A DNA stretch of 64,000 bases from Aphelenchoides besseyi (GCA_024699855.1 JAMPIQ010000002.1:1-64000); one strand, 5' to 3'; shown: positions 24,562 through 37,222, counted from the first letter of the stretch. The notes: generated by a model not told the origin, from the sequence alone. Made by a program: numbers and translations.

Positions 24562-27500
24562 ATGTTGTTCCTGTGGGTTTTGTTGGCACTAATGAGATCG
24601 GAAACCAATTCAACGTCTTCGACTGAACCGGTAACATATATGCAGAACATGTCCTTGGGTCAGATCTCGGAAATCAGAGTCGGTTTGTTGATTCCATCGG
24701 GAATGAGCATCGACGACGACGTGGGATTCAACGGATCCGCTGGAGCGGTTGTTGTGGCGCTGCAAAAAGCTATCGCTTTGAAAATCTACGATCCATCTCT
24801 CTACAAAATCAGGTAAGTTGGGAGTCAACAAAGTGTCATTTTCTCGTTAAGTTTCTTTTGGGCCTTCGATCAGTGCGATGAATCAAAAGCGGCCGGATTC
24901 GCTGCTCAACTGATTACTCGTCATGAAGTCAATTCAATCTTAGGTCCGGTGTGTCCACTACCAACTAAGGTTGTCGGAGCGTTGGCTGCTTACAAAAAGA
25001 TTCCAATTTTTACGTGGTAAGTCGAAACTCAAGTTATTTGAATCGAAATTTGCAGGGGAGTTGCAATGAGTCCCGATTTCTACGGCACCAAAATCTACAC
25101 AACCACGCAGTTGATGAGCGGTACTGTAAGAGGGTAAGTTAGTATTTTAAAGCTTTATACAGTGCTTCTCAGCACAATGGTCGCTTTGGCAAATCTGCTA
25201 ACTAACTACAATTGGACACAAATTGGTAAGTTTGTTTCAAAGCTTTGGACTCATTTCAAGAACTCTGCGATCACCATTGATTGTAGCATTCATTTACAAC
25301 GATGCGCAGGTTTTGGACGAAAACATTCCGATTTGCGGTTACTTCTCCGGAGTTTTTGAGGTGAATTACAAAACAACGATTGTAATCAATGAACTTACAG
25401 AGCGGTAGCAACTTTTTGTCAAACGATACTGAAGCTTATACGCGACAAATCCGCAATACAACGGTCGAGAATTTTCGTGTCGTTTTGCGCAATTTGCGTT
25501 CCCGTGCGAGAAGTAAGTGCGAGAGTAGAAGTCACTGATTGATCTTCGATAGTCATCATTGCATGTTTGGAATCAGCAAAAGAGAAACGAAATCTCATGG
25601 AAGCAGCGGCTTTGAACGACATGGTGAGCTCCGAGTTTGTTTACATTTTCATTCAAACAAGTGAGTTGAAACTGAAGAACCGAAATTGAGTCGAACTTTC
25701 AGATGCCGAAGGATTTGGTAGGTACCATACGGCTTTTTCACTAATCTCCGGTTTGCAGGAAATCCACCTTTTTGGCAACAGAACGTTACGATGGACGCGC
25801 GAATTAAAGAAGCAGCAAAAACGGTTTTAATCGTGAGTTCTAAAGCCGATATCCGATTAACTTCTTTTCAGTTAGACAAGTTCATCAACGATAGTGAGTC
25901 TGTTCAATCGGTACGACAGGAAATCGCAAACGCAGTTCATGATTGGCCGTTCTATTCAACTGCAGCGTCAAACGTGAGTTCTCCATGCAATTTGCACATT
26001 AACCCACTCTATAGGCTTCGAATTTAGCGGTTTATTTGGGTGACTCGATGATGGCTTATATGATCGGTTTGAATCGCACCTATGGGAAAGCGGATCTTAA
26101 AAATGGAACGGCGGTTTTGGAGAATATGCGTCGTGGGACATCTGAGTTTCCATGTGAGTTTATTGAACGGAAACTTTTATTGACCTTCAGTTTAGCAATC
26201 TACGGTAACACCTACACTTTCGCAGGTGGAATTCGAGCAGCTCGCTACGCACTTATTGGTCTGGATGCCGGAATGATTCCGAATGTGTGGGCCGTGATTA
26301 ACTCCATTAGTGTTAGCAACGTGAGTTTGTGGAGTTGTTTTACGATTCTCGTCTCTCTTGAATTTGTTTAACCATTTATCTTCAAACTTACAGACCTCGT
26401 TTAACGTCACGTACAAGAATGCCGCTGAGACAATTTGGGCTAATCGAAACGGTCAACAACCGCTATCATTTCCTGCTTGTGGCTTTCAGAACGAACGTTG
26501 TGTTCAAAATCCAATTCTCTACACGATTCTAACAATCTCAGCGGTCACTGTGTTCTTCCTCATTCTCTTAGCTCTTTTCGTTGCAATCTACTTGTAAGTT
26601 AGCAGATGTATTTTCAAGTAAGCATTTCAGTTTTCAAAACCAACAACGAAGACGTTTGAATTCGCTGTGGCAGATTCCGTTCATTCTCCTCGACAAAGCG
26701 AAAGAAAACGTGAGTCAAAACGATTTGCTTTAGGCTTTGTACTTGACCTTAAAATACTTTGCATTAGACACCTCATGGATTCCCAACTCACAGTTTAATT
26801 TTAGAGCTTCGTTCACACTTCTCGCTCTAACCAAAGCGATTCGCAAAAATCAGGAGTACTTCGAAAGTCAACAGACAAATACGAATTTTTTATGTACAGC
26901 AAGGAACCATTGATTGCAATCAAGAATGCAACTTTGGGTCGATGGTCAGCGGAAGACGAAGAAGAATTTCGATTTGTAAGCTTTAATCCACGAGCCGATC
27001 GTCCTATTGTTCAGATGCGGCAATTGGATCACGAGAATCTCAATCGTTTCATTGGGATTTCAATAGCTGATGGTCTTTGCTATTTTCTCTGGAATTACTG
27101 CGACCGTGGCTCTCTAATGGTAACTGCTGTATAAGTTTCACGCCTAATTGTTTTCAGGAGCTGATTCACGCTCATGCTTTTCGAATAGATCCGTACATCA
27201 TGACCGGAATGATCAAAGACATTGCCGAGGTAATCAAGTGTTTCCAGACCTCGAAAATTCTTTTAGGGTCTTTTCTTTGTTCACAACTCTCGACTACAAC
27301 AACACGGCAATCTCTCCGCGTTCACTTGTGTTGTTGGTGATCGATTCGAAATCAAGATTCAATTCTATGGTATGAAGAAGTTGAAGCAGAACATGGAACG
27401 AACGTTGAATCATTCCGGTAATCGAAAACGCTTATCGACCTTACAACCACTAGTTTTCAGCCTCTCTCTATGTTGCTCCCGAACACATTCATCAAAACGC

Positions 27501-28914
27501 TGTGGGTTCTCAGGCCGGCGACGTCTATTCCTTTGCGATTCTTTGCTCTACCATCTTGAGTTTGGAAGCACCATTCGACGGTATACAAACTGCCGAGTTG
27601 TTCAAGAAAATTGCGGACGGTGATCGTGAGTTTTGCATTCCATTTTCGAGCTCTTGTTAAGGTCCACAACTCGAAACAGAAAATCAAGATCCCGAACTGG
27701 TGAGTGAACATCACATAGACTTTATTGCTCTATAGATCAAATTGATTCGGCGTTGTTGGTGTCAAATTCCGTCCGATCGTCCGAAAATTTCGGAAATTCG
27801 CTCTGTTTTGATTCTACAACAACGTAGCAGCAATGTCATGGACCACATGTTCAGGTGCGTAGACTCCAAGTCTTTACGATCATTTCGGAGTTTAGTTTAA
27901 TGGAAAACAACGCTGCTGAACTGGAGCAAGACGTTCAGATGCGACGTCTTGAGTTGTTGGAAGAAAAGAAGAAAGCAGACATTTTATTGAATCGTATGAT
28001 GCCAAAAGAAGCAGCCGAAAAACTCAAGTTGGGTCAGAGTGTCGAACCACAGGTCTACACAGAAGCAACCGTCTTCTTCTCGGACATCGTCGGTTTCACC
28101 GTTTTGGCCTCAAAATCTTCGCCTTTACAAGTTGGTTTCCCATCCGACGATCTTCGTATTCTTTATTCAGATCATAAATTTTCTCAACAACGTGTACACT
28201 TTGGCCGACGAAGTGATTGGCCAGTTCGATGCCTATAAGGTCTGATATTTACTTTTAATCGTTCGCACAATGTTTAGGTGGAAACAATTGGCGACGGAAT
28301 GCATGTTGTGTCTTCAATACCAAAAAGAAATGGGCATCAACACGGTCAACAAATCGGTTTAATGGCTATGGAGTTTCAGAGAGCAGTCAAAACGTTGCGA
28401 ATGGTAAGTTTGCGTCTGTAGACTTGTAACTCCAGATTTGAAGGCTCATCTGCCAAACCATCAAATTCAAATGCGAGTTGGTGTGCATACAGGTTCATGT
28501 GTTGCGGGGATTGTTGGTGAGTTTTTTCTTTCTTCAGTCCCTAATTCACATTCAGGAATGACGGCTCCACGTTTCTGTGTTTTTGGTGATACTGTAAGTC
28601 GCGACTTTGCAGACAATTTTACAGTTATATAGGTGAACATTGCTGCCAAAATGGAAGCAAGTGGAAGAGGTAACCGAACTAATCGGTCAATTTAAAACTC
28701 GATGCTTTTAGCCGGACGTATTCACATCACCGATCAAACCAACTCCTTCCTTCAAACCCATTTTCCCGGTCAATTTACGACGATGGAACGCGGAGAATCG
28801 TTGATTAAGGTAAATTGATGCTTATTTCTGCTGTACGATTTTTTGCAGGGAATCGGAACACTGAACACGCACTGGTTGGTGCCGCCGGAGGAATTGAACG
28901 CTTTTGAACCTTAG
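24562..28914 (+). CDS. gcy: Receptor-type guanylate cyclase (GCY family)
   Basis: A gene of roughly 20 small exons encodes a membrane guanylate cyclase. In order: signal peptide (MLFLWVLLALMRSE); ANF-receptor ligand domain with N-glycosylation sites; one TM segment near 26517-26594 (LTISAVTVFFLILLALFVAI); a kinase-homology domain with LDHENLNRFIGIS and HGNL in place of the catalytic HRD; an AEEKKKADILL-type coiled linker; and the cyclase domain (VFFSDIVGFT, KVETIGDG, VGVHTGSCVAGIVG, CVFGDTVN). Both metal-binding Asp, the guanine-specifying Glu and Cys, and the catalytic Asn are present. The usual Arg of NTASRM is Lys here (IAAKMEAS), and DAYMVVSG is DGMHVVSS. These proteins make cGMP from GTP in sensory neurons. 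The intron at 28404-28443 needs a TTGAAG acceptor to stay in frame. Confidence 0.93.
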
Positions 28915-29305
28915 CCTCCAGAATACATCTCAGTCGGGTTACTCGTTTGTGTCTTATCAGTCAATAAAATTACGAACTCAATTGGCGGCAGTCGACCAAT
29001 TTAAAAAGAAACAAACTCGACACGTTGGTGCGTCGTGACAGTTCTTTCGCTCAGTTGCGTCTGTTCGGCGGTATTAACACAAGTGAGAAGTATTGAAATG
29101 CCTTCCGGTTGTTTGTGTTTAACTCCTGGGCAAATGCCCGAGCTAATTATTCTCTCAGTGGCAGCTAAATTTCTTCAACTTTTCGACTAAATTCCTTCTG
29201 ATCATTTTGGCCAGAAACTCAATTTTCTCATCGCGATTAAACCGCCGCAGATTCTTCGTCGCTACTTCAAGATATAAACCTAAATTTTATGGATGTGCTC
29301 ACAAG
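28915..29305. other. Intergenic between cyclase and disordered protein gene
   Basis: This spacer of about 390 bp contains an AATAAA near 28966 that fits the end of the cyclase transcript. I see no gene in the rest. Confidence 0.5.
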
Positions 29306-30679
29306 ATGCAAACGAGAAGTCGAATGGAAGAACGGAGATCGGTCATGGGTGTACGTTTGCCGGTTCTTTGCGTTCACCATCGTTTTTAGCTTCATCGTTA
29401 GAACTATTGAACGATAAAGGAAACGAATCGCAAACTTCAACTTCAGAGCCAACGGCTGAATTCAAACGACTGCTCGTAGCTCCGCCACTCTATCCGCCTC
29501 TACTCTACGGACCGTTGCCTCGACCAATTGGATATTCCGACAATGATGCGGTGAGAAGATGGTTTCTCAGTCGTCTGGTATTTTCGATGTTTAGACTTTG
29601 TCTTTCAACGATCCAACGGTATCAGCTGAACGTCGAAATGTGCCAATTCATTACGGTTTGCGGGATCCACGACTAGGATATCGTCGTCATTATGACTTCT
29701 CCAATAGCCGCGAGTCCGAACAGCAAACTCCATCAGCCGCTCAATCAAATGAGCAGTCAAGCCGTCAAGAAGCGACGTCGTTTCAAGAATCTTCAACGTC
29801 ATGTGATCGTTCACCAGCGCAATCTCGACAACAGATTCCGCAGCTGACTTCCTTGACAAATGATGCATCAACTAGTCGTCCACGAACTCCGCAGCCTGTG
29901 CCTCCGTTTGATCCAGAAGCTTTCGCTCGTCGTTTGGAGTATATCACTATTTGTCGAACAAGTGAGCATCAACGAACACCGCAACATTTAAATTCTTATG
30001 CGACTGATCATCGAAAGACATCACAATCGGCATCAAGTTCAAATTCACAGGCAACATACTACGATCATCTGGTAGGCGGAATGACTTTATTTGTTATATT
30101 TGCCTTTAGAATCCTCGATTCTCGCCGCCACGTATCTTACAATCAACACCACGAACTCCATTAACGCCAATTGTACCGAAACGTCCAAACAGCGTTCGAT
30201 CGACAAATCAACGGCCGCAAATCAATATCTATCGACCACGATCTCCTTCACCAAAACCGTCCTACGCAACCTCCGATTTCTGTTGGGAATGGGATACACC
30301 ATTGGCACGACCACCAAAACGCTCATCAGACACTCAAACTGTTCGTTCCAGGGAACGATCATCAACGCCAACTGCAAAGCGATCTCGTCAACAGCGTAAT
30401 CGTCAGTTCTTTAATGGTTCAGCGTATCCTTATTATCCACATCAGTCTAATCGTCGCCGTCAATCGAATAGTGGTCTTCAGCTCAATGCTCGCTTTCAAT
30501 CTAATGGTCGTCAAACTCCATCAGTCGGAGCTCAACAGTTCGGAAGTTCTCGACAGAATACTCCGCGTCGTATACCAGATGTAAGAAGCTTGTTCAAGCT
30601 TTTCATTTCTGTTCTTTAGGTGATCATACTCTCAAGTGATGAAGAGCCGGACATCATCGTCGTGACTCCAGAAACGTAA
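29306..30679 (+). CDS. Disordered S/T/P/Q/R-rich protein with C-terminal SIM-like motif
   Basis: Five exons encode about 400 residues of low-complexity sequence. The start at 29306 (MQTRSRMEERRSVM) splices over a 41-bp intron to SSLELLNDKGNES. A Pro-rich patch (VAPPLYPPLLYGPLPRP) and an RDPRLGYRRHYDFS segment follow, then long Ser/Gln/Arg stretches with TP sites (PRTPQPVPPFDP, STPRTPLTPIVPKRP) and RS/RQ-rich tracts. The last exon encodes VIILSSDEEPDIIVVTPET: a hydrophobic core followed by an acidic run, then a second hydrophobic core, which fits SUMO-interaction motifs. No folded domain is seen. A nuclear regulatory or scaffolding role is a guess. The upstream ATG at 29291 is out of this frame. 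Confidence 0.72.
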
Positions 30680-33600
30680 TTTATATTAAAATTTCTCTTT
30701 AGTTCCGTTAAAATCGCTGTAAATCGGTGCCTTCATTTCTACCGCTTCTTCGCATTATCCTCCAGTTATTTTTATTGTTAAACGTACAATAATTTTTATT
30801 TACGGGCATCAAGTTTTATATAAAAGAATTTTATTATCAATCGTTGTTGATGAAACAAAAAAAGTCGGAGGTTTTGGGCAAACGAACGTTCAAGCGATCT
30901 TCACAGTTTGAACGACGATTTCCAGCTCCTCGTCGTTTGGATTTCTGTGTTGTTTTTGAGCTTAATGTCTAGACCAAGAACCGAATTTCTAACCGTGTAG
31001 ATCAACTGCTGTTCCCCAATCAACGTCGTCAATTGGACTGCCGAAAGCAATCGCTTCCAAAAGTTTCTCTATTTGCGTTACTATGACTAGAAAAGAGGGT
31101 CAATGAAAGACATTGAAATCACCGGGACGTCTATCACAACCACCTAACGATTTTTTGTTTCCACAAAACAACCAAAACAACTTCCAAAGGTATGGGATGA
31201 AAACTAAGAGAGAAAACGAAACCCCAGTCACTTTATTCACTTCTTTGTTTCTCCGACCTTCTCTCCGATTCCGTTGACTTTTTACGATCGATTTGAAATT
31301 GAACCTTTGAACGATTGTCCGTAAATTAACATGAAATGTCTATCAGTCGCTGATCATACGAACTTTTTGAATGGCAATCAAAGTCGTTGAACAGAATTTT
31401 CGTGAGGACAATAGACGAGAGAATGTGGAGATCGAATATGCAAATTTCTTTCGCGTAACAGCCGGGTATAAACAGCGGAGGAAAAGCTGCAGCCGCTCAG
31501 TTTTGGTCTCTATTCCATACTTCTGTCTACTCGCGCTCGGCTTGAATGTGGGTTTGAGCTACCTTCAATGTTTAACTTTCTCGATTTTGAAGATCTAAGC
31601 AACCACCTCAGCATCGGAGTGCTCTTTTGGAGACCGACCAGACGTCTAAAATAAGATCACAGGAGTAGGATTATCACATCAGTCGATGTTGAGAAGCTGT
31701 AACTAACAGAAATATCACACACGATTCCGTTGACCGGCATTGAATACTTTGCCGATAGTCTTGAGTGAATGAAAGGCAACCATCGAAGCACTGGTCGAAG
31801 AACAAGAAGTGTGTTTGAGTTCATTGCTTGACTTGTTCTTCGCTTTCAGCATTACACATTGGCATAGGCCAGTGGACAGACGGTCAACCAGTCCCTAACG
31901 TCGGTCGTCTGTTTCTGGACTAATAATCAACGAAACGACCCACATTTCGACTTTGAGCTCATCTACAGCCCATCAGCCATTCAAACTGCTAAGCCGTATT
32001 TTTGGCCCCGTTTCTATTTCTGAGACGTCTGCGTTGATTTTCACTCAATTCACTACATTGAATATCAACGACCATCACTAGCAGGGCAACACAATAAGTT
32101 GTGATCACTATCACAATTGATCAATTGTTTTCAGATACAGTTCGGGTGTTTGCGTGGATGTTCACTTTGGGACGAGTGCCGATTTTGATCAGCGGCTTTT
32201 ACGCGAGTAACATGGCTGACAAGGAATTGCCTGCTTCAGTACGCCTTTCTACGCTAGCAGATAAAGTTCAAATAGGCAACGATATCGAGTTGACTGGAAA
32301 ATGGAAAAAACCTTCAATTGATGTTCAGAAGTACCGGCTTACCAGCCGTCGAATTGACGCAATCTCACCCGTACTTGAGCCTTCCGAACGCCGAATCGCT
32401 TTCGTTCGCATCAACGCTAAATTTGCCAATAACTTTTATAGATTATCATCATCGGCCGAATCAGGACGATTTTCTTTGGTAACAAAACAGATTTTTTAGT
32501 GCTTGCAACATTGACAGTTATCACGGTAAAACCTTTTGTTTAACAATTTTTTCCGCTTTGAAGTGTGAAACTTTCAATGTTGGTGACATTAAATTCTCTT
32601 TTTTGTTGGCGATTTACTTGAAAAAACCAATTGATCTTATCATTTAAGAAGTTTTGCTGGGAGTTCTTTTTCCTATCAACGGATTGAATGCGTTCAGGTT
32701 TTTGAACGCCCTTCTGCAGCTCGCTCAAGATATCTGCAGTCATGTCATAAGGTTCAATTCTTACTGATCGGTTGACCATAAAATCAGTTGGACGTTTATC
32801 TTTTGTAATTGGACGTCAGTAGTTCGTCTAGAAATTTACAGGAGGGAAACGCTCGAACTCTCTAATATTGCAGATCAGAAACATTCCATGTGTAAAATCA
32901 ACTCCCTGTCAATCAAACCGTCTGACAAACATCGTTAATTCATGTTCCCAACGTTGTGTTTGGGCACCTTGAAAAACAAGTTTGTAGATAAAAATCAACA
33001 TTCAATTATGATGAGAACAAACTTCACGCAATAAAATCGCGTATAAAAACGATGTGAACATCGATGACCATCATTCGTTAAGGTCCAACTTACTAAAGTA
33101 AAATTCTTTCTTATTCTCCTCGTCGTCTTGTTGAACTTACTTTCAACCAACAACGTGGCATTGGCTAATTTAAGTTTCTCCAAGCTAGCAAAACGAATCT
33201 CACCGTTTGTAGGCCATCAATCAAGTCCGGAACTTCGCGACGGAAAAAAGTTTTGAACGACAAGTTATATTCTGCAATTCTTGGCACTGTCAACCCGACA
33301 AACCGTAAGCACGTAGCGGATAGAACAAGGTAGTTATTGTTTACGCCTATTCCTTTTCTGCGTAAGGCTTCTAGTGCGCTTGTTCTCGAGAACCCCGAAT
33401 TGATTTTGCTTCTGAAAACAATTCAACTTTTAGTGAACACAGTTTTAATCGCAAATACACTAATGCCAAACAATCAGATTAGTCAATAATATCACTATTT
33501 GCCAATCTTCTTCACAGAGCTGTTCGCATCTTGTTTTGTTTTTGTTCAAAGTGCTTACCATCGTCAACGAACTCGAAAAGCCAAGCCAAGAATCCAAATA

Positions 33601-34066
33601 ATTTAGGTCACAAGAATCGGTAGCACATGTAACATCAATGATACGCGTTTCGTTAAGAGAAAGTAGAAGTCAAAAGCGATCGTTTTATCTTCTCTCAAAT
33701 GTACATTCTTACAGTAAGAAAAATTGCTTTCAAACGTCAAATACAAGTCAACTTCTTTAATGTGAATAACTACAGTCTTTAGCGGCACGAAAACATGAGT
33801 GCATTTGATAACAATCACAATCGTACGCCAATATAACGAAAATCACAACTGAACGCTCGAACAGGAAGTTCTTTTTGACTGCACATTGCAAATGAACAAA
33901 CGATTTCACACGCTGAAGTTTTCAAGTGCAATTGTTCCAAAACCTTTTGGTTAACGGACCATGCACTTTGTTTTCCAAATAAACTTTCAGCTGTTAATTT
34001 GTCATCTTGGAGGATTAGTTGTTAGCGATTTCACTGGTCAACATTCGGTTACTGCTAAAGAATTTA
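30680..34066. other. 3.4-kb gene-poor region
   Basis: After AT-rich sequence past the stop at 30679 I find no supported gene. A plus-strand open frame at 32101-32499 follows a TTTTCAG (32129-32135) and has a weakly galectin-like stretch (IELTGKWKKPS then RRIAFVRINAKF) but no WGxE motif and no convincing partner exon. An 11-bp inverted repeat (CGAAGAACAAG and its complement) lies near 31795-31845. The rest looks like unique AT-rich DNA. Confidence 0.5.
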
Positions 34067-34247
34067 CAGGGTGTCTCAAAAAAAGGGCAATCGTGCTGTA
34101 ACTTTTTAACCAGCCATTGTATGAAGATTCTGTAAAAAGAAACTAAGGTTTTTTGGCGCGGAGTCGATTGGTCTAATTTTCTGCCGATCGGACAAGTCCG
34201 CAGGCTGCTATGGACAATTTTGTACCTCCAAGCGAGTTTAACGCTGC
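34067..34247 (+). repeat. Left 181-bp terminal inverted repeat
   Basis: It is identical in reverse complement to 34622-34802. Just inside, a 25-bp stretch is inserted in the left arm, after which the similarity resumes for about 30 bp (34270-34301 against 34590-34628). Confidence 0.95.
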
Positions 34248-34621
34248 GAGTTTTTGCATAAATTTACAAACGCTGCTTCCCATTCTTCATTTTTGTCTTC
34301 TTTATGACGGTCAGTCGTTATCAATTCACTCATGACAATCCGGATTTTGGAAGCATGGGAAGAACTAGGGCATAAGATTCCATTGTGCAATTTGTGGGTT
34401 AATGAGTTTCTTAAGCGCATTGCTTTGGTAGTACGGGAACACGGAGGCCACATTGAACATCTTGTTAACAAACTGTAATCTTTAATCTTAAATTGTTATA
34501 AATAATCTGTAATCAAGTCCATCCATCAAGTGACATAACGACGTCACGCCATTTTCGCCTCGCTTTGATTATTGATACCGCCAGCGCTTTTAAAAAGGAA
34601 GACAAAAATGAAGAATGGGAA

Positions 34622-34802
34622 GCAGCGTTAAACTCGCTTGGAGGTACAAAATTGTCCATAGCAGCCTGCGGACTTGTCCGATCGGCAGAAAATTAGACCA
34701 ATCGACTCCGCGCCAAAAAACCTTAGTTTCTTTTTACAGAATCTTCATACAATGGCTGGTTAAAAAGTTACAGCACGATTGCCCTTTTTTTGAGACACCC
34801 TG
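34622..34802 (-). repeat. Right 181-bp terminal inverted repeat
   Basis: This is the partner of the left repeat at 34067-34247 with no mismatch seen. It ends 1 bp before the TA duplication. Confidence 0.95.
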
Positions 34803-34853
34803 TAGTTCAAGAAAGTTATCGAGTTCATTTAGCAAGTTCATTTTTTCGACAGC

Positions 34854-35414
34854 TTAATTTCCACAAAACATTCCGGTGGATTGCTGTCGACAAAACTTTT
34901 CATCTCCGCATTCCGAATCGTTTTTGCATTCTTCTCGGGTATTCTGTTTGGTCAATCTTATCGACTCGGCAGTTGGAGGTTCTTTGCAACTGTCAGCGGC
35001 ACTATGTGGTTGACAGGACGAGACACAACAAGTATTGACGATACAAAACCCGTATTCTGCTGGGCAATCGTCACAACTTCTGCCACAGCCTGAAAACAAA
35101 TTAGCAATGACAGGAAAATGACTAACCATCATCTAATGAACAAATTCCCTTCCCGTCAGAAGTTTGAAAACAATTGCATTTTGGATTAGATGAACAATCA
35201 CTTGTGTAGTTTCCGCAGACTTCTGCTGCACATTCTAAAATGGATTTGAAGGAACAGAATCAATAAAACACTCACGTCTAAACGGAGATTCTGTGGGTGC
35301 TGGTGTTGTACAAATATACTTAGATGAATGATTGAATTCCGATACGGGAATAATTCTCCTCAATCGGTAGCCTTCGGCTGACAATGCGATGAGTAGCAAA
35401 ATAAGAAGTTTCAT
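34854..35414 (-). CDS. Secreted cysteine-rich protein, unknown family
   Basis: Three exons encode about 165 residues. ATG at 35414 gives a clear signal peptide (MKLLILLLIALSAEG); an in-frame ATG at 35438 would add MPLETSKK before it. The mature part has more than 20 cysteines in a spaced pattern (CAAEVCGNY, CNCFQTSDGKGIC, CGRSCDDCP, CCVSSCQPH, CKNDSECGDEKFC). This resembles small secreted nematode proteins with EB-module or disulfide-rich repeats, but I cannot name the family. Introns are GTGAGT...TTTTAG and GTTAGT...TTTCAG. Its stop lies 51 bp from the right end of the deleted mariner element, which sits just past its 3' end. Confidence 0.8.
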
Positions 35415-35438
35415 TTTCTTTGAGGTTTCGAGTGGCAA

Positions 35439-36359
35439 CCATTCGGTTGCTTTTAAAGCAGTTTTCTTATCAGTAGCGTTTGCTTTAAAACCTACTGAAC
35501 GTCGACATTCAAAAGAACAGAACAGTTGAATATCCGCAACAAGAAACGATAAGCACGTTCCTTTCAGATTGATTCTTTAGACTTAATTACGAATGTCTGT
35601 GGGATCTTGAACCTAAACGGCTCTGGAAATCGACATTTTGGGACAAATAACTTAAAGTATATTACAAAACAAGACAATAGGTTTATGAGTTGAAAACGTT
35701 GATTTTGTTCAACAACTTATTGGAACGGAATTTAAGCAAAGAACGTGCATTAAAATTCACGAATTTCTTCAATAAGGTAACAACTAAGATACTTAGAAAA
35801 GAAGTTTTAGAAGAAGGTCGGAAATAATCCTCGGCTAAGTAGAAAGTTTAATAAGTTGGTTGGTCCTTAAAAACATGCCGATGTAATCACGCGTTTAAAA
35901 ATTGGACAGCAATTAATTGACATAACATCCACATAGCCAGAAATAAGAAAGAAGAAACTAGTATAATCTCAACGTTGCAATCAGGTCCATGCAACTTTGT
36001 ATTTTAAGTACACGCTCATCCAGCAGATTAGTTGAAAAACGTGAATTGAACTGATAACTTTTGTAACGGAAGGATCGTTTGATCGGAATCTGCTTCTCGG
36101 AAACCACACAAACATCAATTGCACGAACAACAAAATCTCAGAAGCTAGCAATATAATCGGCAGATCGTTGGGGAATTCTTGACCAAAAAATTGGTAACAA
36201 GTGATGATGTAGAAAGAAACGCACCATTATCATCATCGGAGCATGCTTCAGACGACCTCTCTGCCTATCCGTCGAACTTTTTTCGTTGTTTTATGCCACT
36301 GACTACGTTGTATAACCGTTGAGACTGACAACTGTTATTTACAATTACAGGGATACAAT
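35439..36359. other. Intergenic, no gene seen
   Basis: About 920 bp of AT-rich DNA lie between the secreted-protein gene and the BTB gene. I find no coding exon, repeat or strong palindrome. Confidence 0.45.
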
Positions 36360-36952
36360 TCAGATACCCAATTTAGCCAATTTATCCTCCAGACGCTTCT
36401 TCTCTTCGCCGTTTCGATTGAGGTATCCCGAGAGAAGTTTGAGCAACAAATAATCTTCGTTTTTAGCTGCCAATTCAATACGTTCATGCACATCCTTTAA
36501 GGCCACCTCGGACATATTGCTTTCTATGAAGGGCTCCTTAAAATGCGATTTACAATCCGTGAACTTCAGAAACTTACGTGGAGTTGATAAATCGAATAGC
36601 GAACAGACAACAAATACAAGTCGTCGAAGTACTTGGAGAAGTTGTCCGCAAGTTCGTCGTTGTTGAACGTCTCACTGGGGCCCCAGTAAAAGTAGTTGAT
36701 CAACCAGTTGACGGCCTCGAATTTTCCTTTCATCGAATACTCTTCGAGTGTCGGATTGTCGGCCAACAAACTAGCAAAGAATCGGACTCGTGAGCGAGAA
36801 CCTTCTTGTTGATCTAAAGAATGTTACCATTGAGTTGTTCTTGACTATCGACTCACCATGATCGACTGATCTTCGACAATCAAACGAAAATCCGTGTGTT
36901 CGTTTTTCTTGCGAAGTTTTAACAATGCACAACGACTTTCAACGTTTCCCAT
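36360..36952 (-). pseudogene. BTB-domain protein with apparent 1-base frameshift
   Basis: Exon 1 starts MGNVESRCALLKLRKKNEH, with a glycine second and serine sixth as in N-myristoylation sites, and continues into a BTB fold: TDFRLIVEDQSIM, an intron, INKKVLAHES, then FFASLLADNPTLEEYSMKG, KFEAVNWLINYFYW and a helical tail that ends at 36360. Between HES and FFASLL (about 36784-36788) the frame shifts: one missing T in a CGATTCTTT run would restore it. So it is either a sequencing or assembly error in a T run or a true recent lesion. A TTTCAG 22 bp before the ATG suggests a trans-splice site or a 5' intron. BTB proteins often recruit substrates to cullin-3 ligases; no second domain is visible here. 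Confidence 0.62.
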
Positions 36953-37222
36953 CTCCCCGGCTTGTTGATGATAGCTGAAATATGAGATGTAAAAGAAGAG
37001 AAAGAGAGCAAGTGATCAACGAGATGACCGATCAATTCGAATGAAATGAATTCGAACCCCAACTTCTCATCAAAAATTGTACAATTGGAGTTCAGAGCTC
37101 CGGGTTCAAACATTAAACCGTTCGAGAAGTCAACGTAACTCGATTGACAGTTTAATGTTTAATCAATTGCTTACAATCAGTCGATTCCACTCGTTCGACA
37201 ATCATCTTGAAGTAAAACTTCT

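Larger units (their letters stand above)
34067..34802 (+). mobile_element. Tc1/mariner element, internally deleted, 736 bp
   Basis: The element begins CAGGGTGTCTCAAAAAA and ends with its reverse complement, and is flanked by TA on both sides (34065-34066 and 34803-34804), the target-site duplication of the superfamily. The terminal inverted repeats are 181 bp long and identical (34067-34247 and 34622-34802). Inside, 34354-34479 encodes the last part of a transposase, ending in VVREHGGHIEHLVNKL and a stop, a typical Tc1/mariner C-terminus. The DNA-binding and catalytic parts are missing, so it can move only with enzyme from elsewhere. The perfect repeats suggest recent activity. Confidence 0.95.

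Noticed and set aside
26737..26745. Telomere-like TTAGGC words
   Set aside because: Only single scattered copies are seen; no tandem array and no palindromic elimination motif.
32101..32499. Possible galectin-like open frame
   Set aside because: Weak resemblance only; the WGxE sugar-binding motif is absent and no second exon joins it.
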